This document shows positions 5,956 to 7,466 of a stretch of DNA of 7,466 bases, piece by piece. How positions within the stretch are numbered: position 1 is the first letter of the stretch; each line of letters starts with the position of its first letter. The stretch lies in NCBI GenBank assembly GCA_030431945.1, contig JAUIIF010000211.1, positions 1 to 7,466 of the forward strand. Reading direction: 5' to 3'. The stretch is from Bacteroidia bacterium (GTDB taxonomy: Bacteria > Bacteroidota > Bacteroidia > Chitinophagales > Saprospiraceae). A model generated the notes under the pieces. The model made no database searches. It saw only the letters and a program-made list of their open reading frames with translations, and was not told the origin of the DNA. The position numbers were made by a program, and so were the translations under genes.

Positions 5956-7466
5956 ACCGCATCAACACCATATCCGACTTGATCGTAACCATCCGGCCAT
6001 CGGCCAGTTCGAGGTCGATGCTGTAGACGTAAACGGCGGGTTCATGAATTTTCCCGGTCTCATTCCGTCCGTCCCAGCCCCAATTCTGGTCTTGCGGATC
6101 GATGGGCCCCGCAAGGGTATACACCAGGTGTCCCCACCGGTTGAAGACGTTGAAATTACGGAAACTGACCACCGTCGGTTTTGCGAAGATGCGGAAGACA
6201 TCATTCCTTCCATCTCCATTCGGGGAAAAAGCAGTGGGCGCGTAGACGGGGACGTAATCATCAATAAAGACGGCAACGGAAGCCGTTGCCGCACAGCCTT
6301 CGGTGTCCACAACGGAGATTTCGTAGGTAGTGGACACGAGCGGTCCTACAAAAATGCTATTTCCGGCAATCAGCTCCTCCGGTCCGGGGGAGAGGCGAAA
6401 ACCATTAACGTTCAGGTCGGTTTGAATGATCAATTCCACACTGTCTCCTTGCGGAATCACTACCTGGGCCGGGGTTACCGTCACCTCACTGGCCGGTGGA
6501 CCGGCCAGTTCAAAGTCCTGTTCAATGCGGCAGCCGTTGGCATCCTCCAATTCAAGCGTCGTCCGGCCTACCTGTGCGCGCAGCGTATCCGGAAAGTTTT
6601 CCAAGGGGGCAAATCCTGCCGCAGCAGCTGTACGGTATAAATACGGACCAACCCCTCCCGCAACATCCGTTACGACCAAAGCGGGTACGGTATCGACACA
6701 GTTGGCCGGCACTTCTCCTACTGCCGCCACCATCAGGTCCGGAGAATTGAGAACCACCAGGGCATCAGCCTCACAACCTCTGGCGCTCGCCACAACAACG
6801 GTGTAGCGGCCGGCCCCGAGCCCTTCCAGCTGCGGGCCGTTCGCACCCGTACTCCAGGTATACGTGTAGGGTTCCAGCCCCCCTTCCGCCAGGGCAACGA
6901 CCGCCCCATCGCGCCCTTCGGCACAACTGACGGCAAACAGTTCATCTCCGCTTACCACCGAAATTGCCACCTGCAGGTTTGTTTCCTGCACCAGCACCTC
7001 GCCGCTGGTTGCTGGTGGGCAGTTCCCATCATCAGTAGCGGAAAGAATGGAAACCGTCGTTCCGGCAGGCACCAGGCGTTGAATAATTGTTGTTCCGGGA
7101 GCAAGCATCAGCACTTCGCCGGGATCAGAACTGAGCACTACACTCGCTACGCCCGTTCCACTGTACTCCAGCCTTAAGTCCACTTCCCCTTCCGAACAAA
7201 TGATGCCGGCTCCGGACAAAGTGACCGTAGGGACTTCCCGAATCCTTACCGTAAGGGAAACCAGACTGTCACAACCGTTGGCCGTAGGCATTGGCAACGT
7301 AACCAACTCGTCCGTTACGTCCGTTGAATAGGCTTGTCCGCCGTAAGTAAAAACTGTTCCGGCGCAAATGGTCGTATCGACTAATCCCACTGTTTGCGGA
7401 AAGAAGCTTACCGTCACCGTAACCGTGGAATCACAGCCGTTGGCCGAAGGCGTAGCAATCACTACG
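5954..7466 (-). CDS. Large repeat-containing T9SS type B surface protein (5' partial)
   Basis: The frame is open through the window end, so the N terminus is missing; the GTG at 7462 is an internal codon. About 503 residues are visible. The first ~75 hold two ANGCDS units (DSTVTVTVSFF and DSLVSLTVRI) 54 residues apart, with TICAGTVFTYGGQAYS between them, a pattern common in very long Bacteroidota adhesin-like proteins. Residues ~80-160 are another Ig-like segment. Residues ~169-240 form an SprB-type repeat (GGLEPYTYTWSTGANG, LGAGRYTVVVASARGC), followed by a degenerate second one (~250-320, GGVGPYLYRTAA, DANGC) and an Ig-like domain (~326-400). Residues ~402-502 are a complete type B C-terminal domain with canonical YAPTAFSPNGDGRNDVFRIF, FNVFNRWGHLVY, WGWDGRNETGK and KSDMVLMR. 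It is probably a T9SS-exported surface protein for adhesion or gliding. No enzyme domain is visible in this part. Confidence 0.9.
   Translation of the reverse strand, partial: VVIATPSANGCDSTVTVTVSFFPQTVGLVDTTICAGTVFTYGGQAYSTDVTDELVTLPMPTANGCDSLVSLTVRIREVPTVTLSGAGIICSEGEVDLRLEYSGTGVASVVLSSDPGEVLMLAPGTTIIQRLVPAGTTVSILSATDDGNCPPATSGEVLVQETNLQVAISVVSGDELFAVSCAEGRDGAVVALAEGGLEPYTYTWSTGANGPQLEGLGAGRYTVVVASARGCEADALVVLNSPDLMVAAVGEVPANCVDTVPALVVTDVAGGVGPYLYRTAAAAGFAPLENFPDTLRAQVGRTTLELEDANGCRIEQDFELAGPPASEVTVTPAQVVIPQGDSVELIIQTDLNVNGFRLSPGPEELIAGNSIFVGPLVSTTYEISVVDTEGCAATASVAVFIDDYVPVYAPTAFSPNGDGRNDVFRIFAKPTVVSFRNFNVFNRWGHLVYTLAGPIDPQDQNWGWDGRNETGKIHEPAVYVYSIDLELADGRMVTIKSDMVLMR

Overview
The window looks like a chromosomal segment from a marine or environmental member of the Bacteroidota, most likely a Saprospiria/Lewinella-type organism. 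Evidence: two secreted proteins with type IX secretion system (T9SS) type B sorting domains, a TAnnTTTG promoter element of the Bacteroidota type, no clear Shine-Dalgarno sequences, a moderately high G+C content, and a ThuA lipoprotein near a HEAT-repeat/cytochrome c protein. The genus is inferred from style, not from a search. I see no rRNA, tRNA, CRISPR array, transposase or phage gene.

Layout. Positions 1-818 (+) hold the C-terminal part of a HEAT-repeat protein ending in a class I cytochrome c domain; its start lies before the window. A HIT-family nucleotide hydrolase (832-1287, +) follows after 13 bases and may be co-transcribed. A PAF-acetylhydrolase-like alpha/beta hydrolase with a C-terminal TPR region (1297-2823, -) converges on it. 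A divergent intergenic region of about 200 bases contains a nested inverted repeat (2884-2949) and then opens into a ThuA-family lipoprotein (3026-3985, +) and a DCC/DUF393 thioredoxin-like protein (4039-4446, +). A 167-base gap with a good -7 promoter element leads into a secreted LamG-domain T9SS type B protein (4614-5873, +). This converges on the 3' end of a second, larger T9SS type B protein with SprB-like and GCDS-type repeats (5954 to beyond the window end, -). Between the two, a 7-base tandem repeat (5921-5955) runs into the stop codon of the second gene.

How the genes fit together. ThuA proteins and HEAT/cytochrome c proteins often occur together in Bacteroidota and Planctomycetota gene sets for periplasmic sugar oxidation, so these two may share a pathway although two unrelated genes separate them here. 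The two T9SS cargo proteins are probably surface-attached or secreted proteins for adhesion or gliding. The HIT, DCC and hydrolase genes look like housekeeping or accessory genes. I found no convincing new multi-gene system. The most unusual items are the nested inverted repeat, the heptamer repeat overlapping a stop codon, and a degenerate TPNG loop in one sorting domain.
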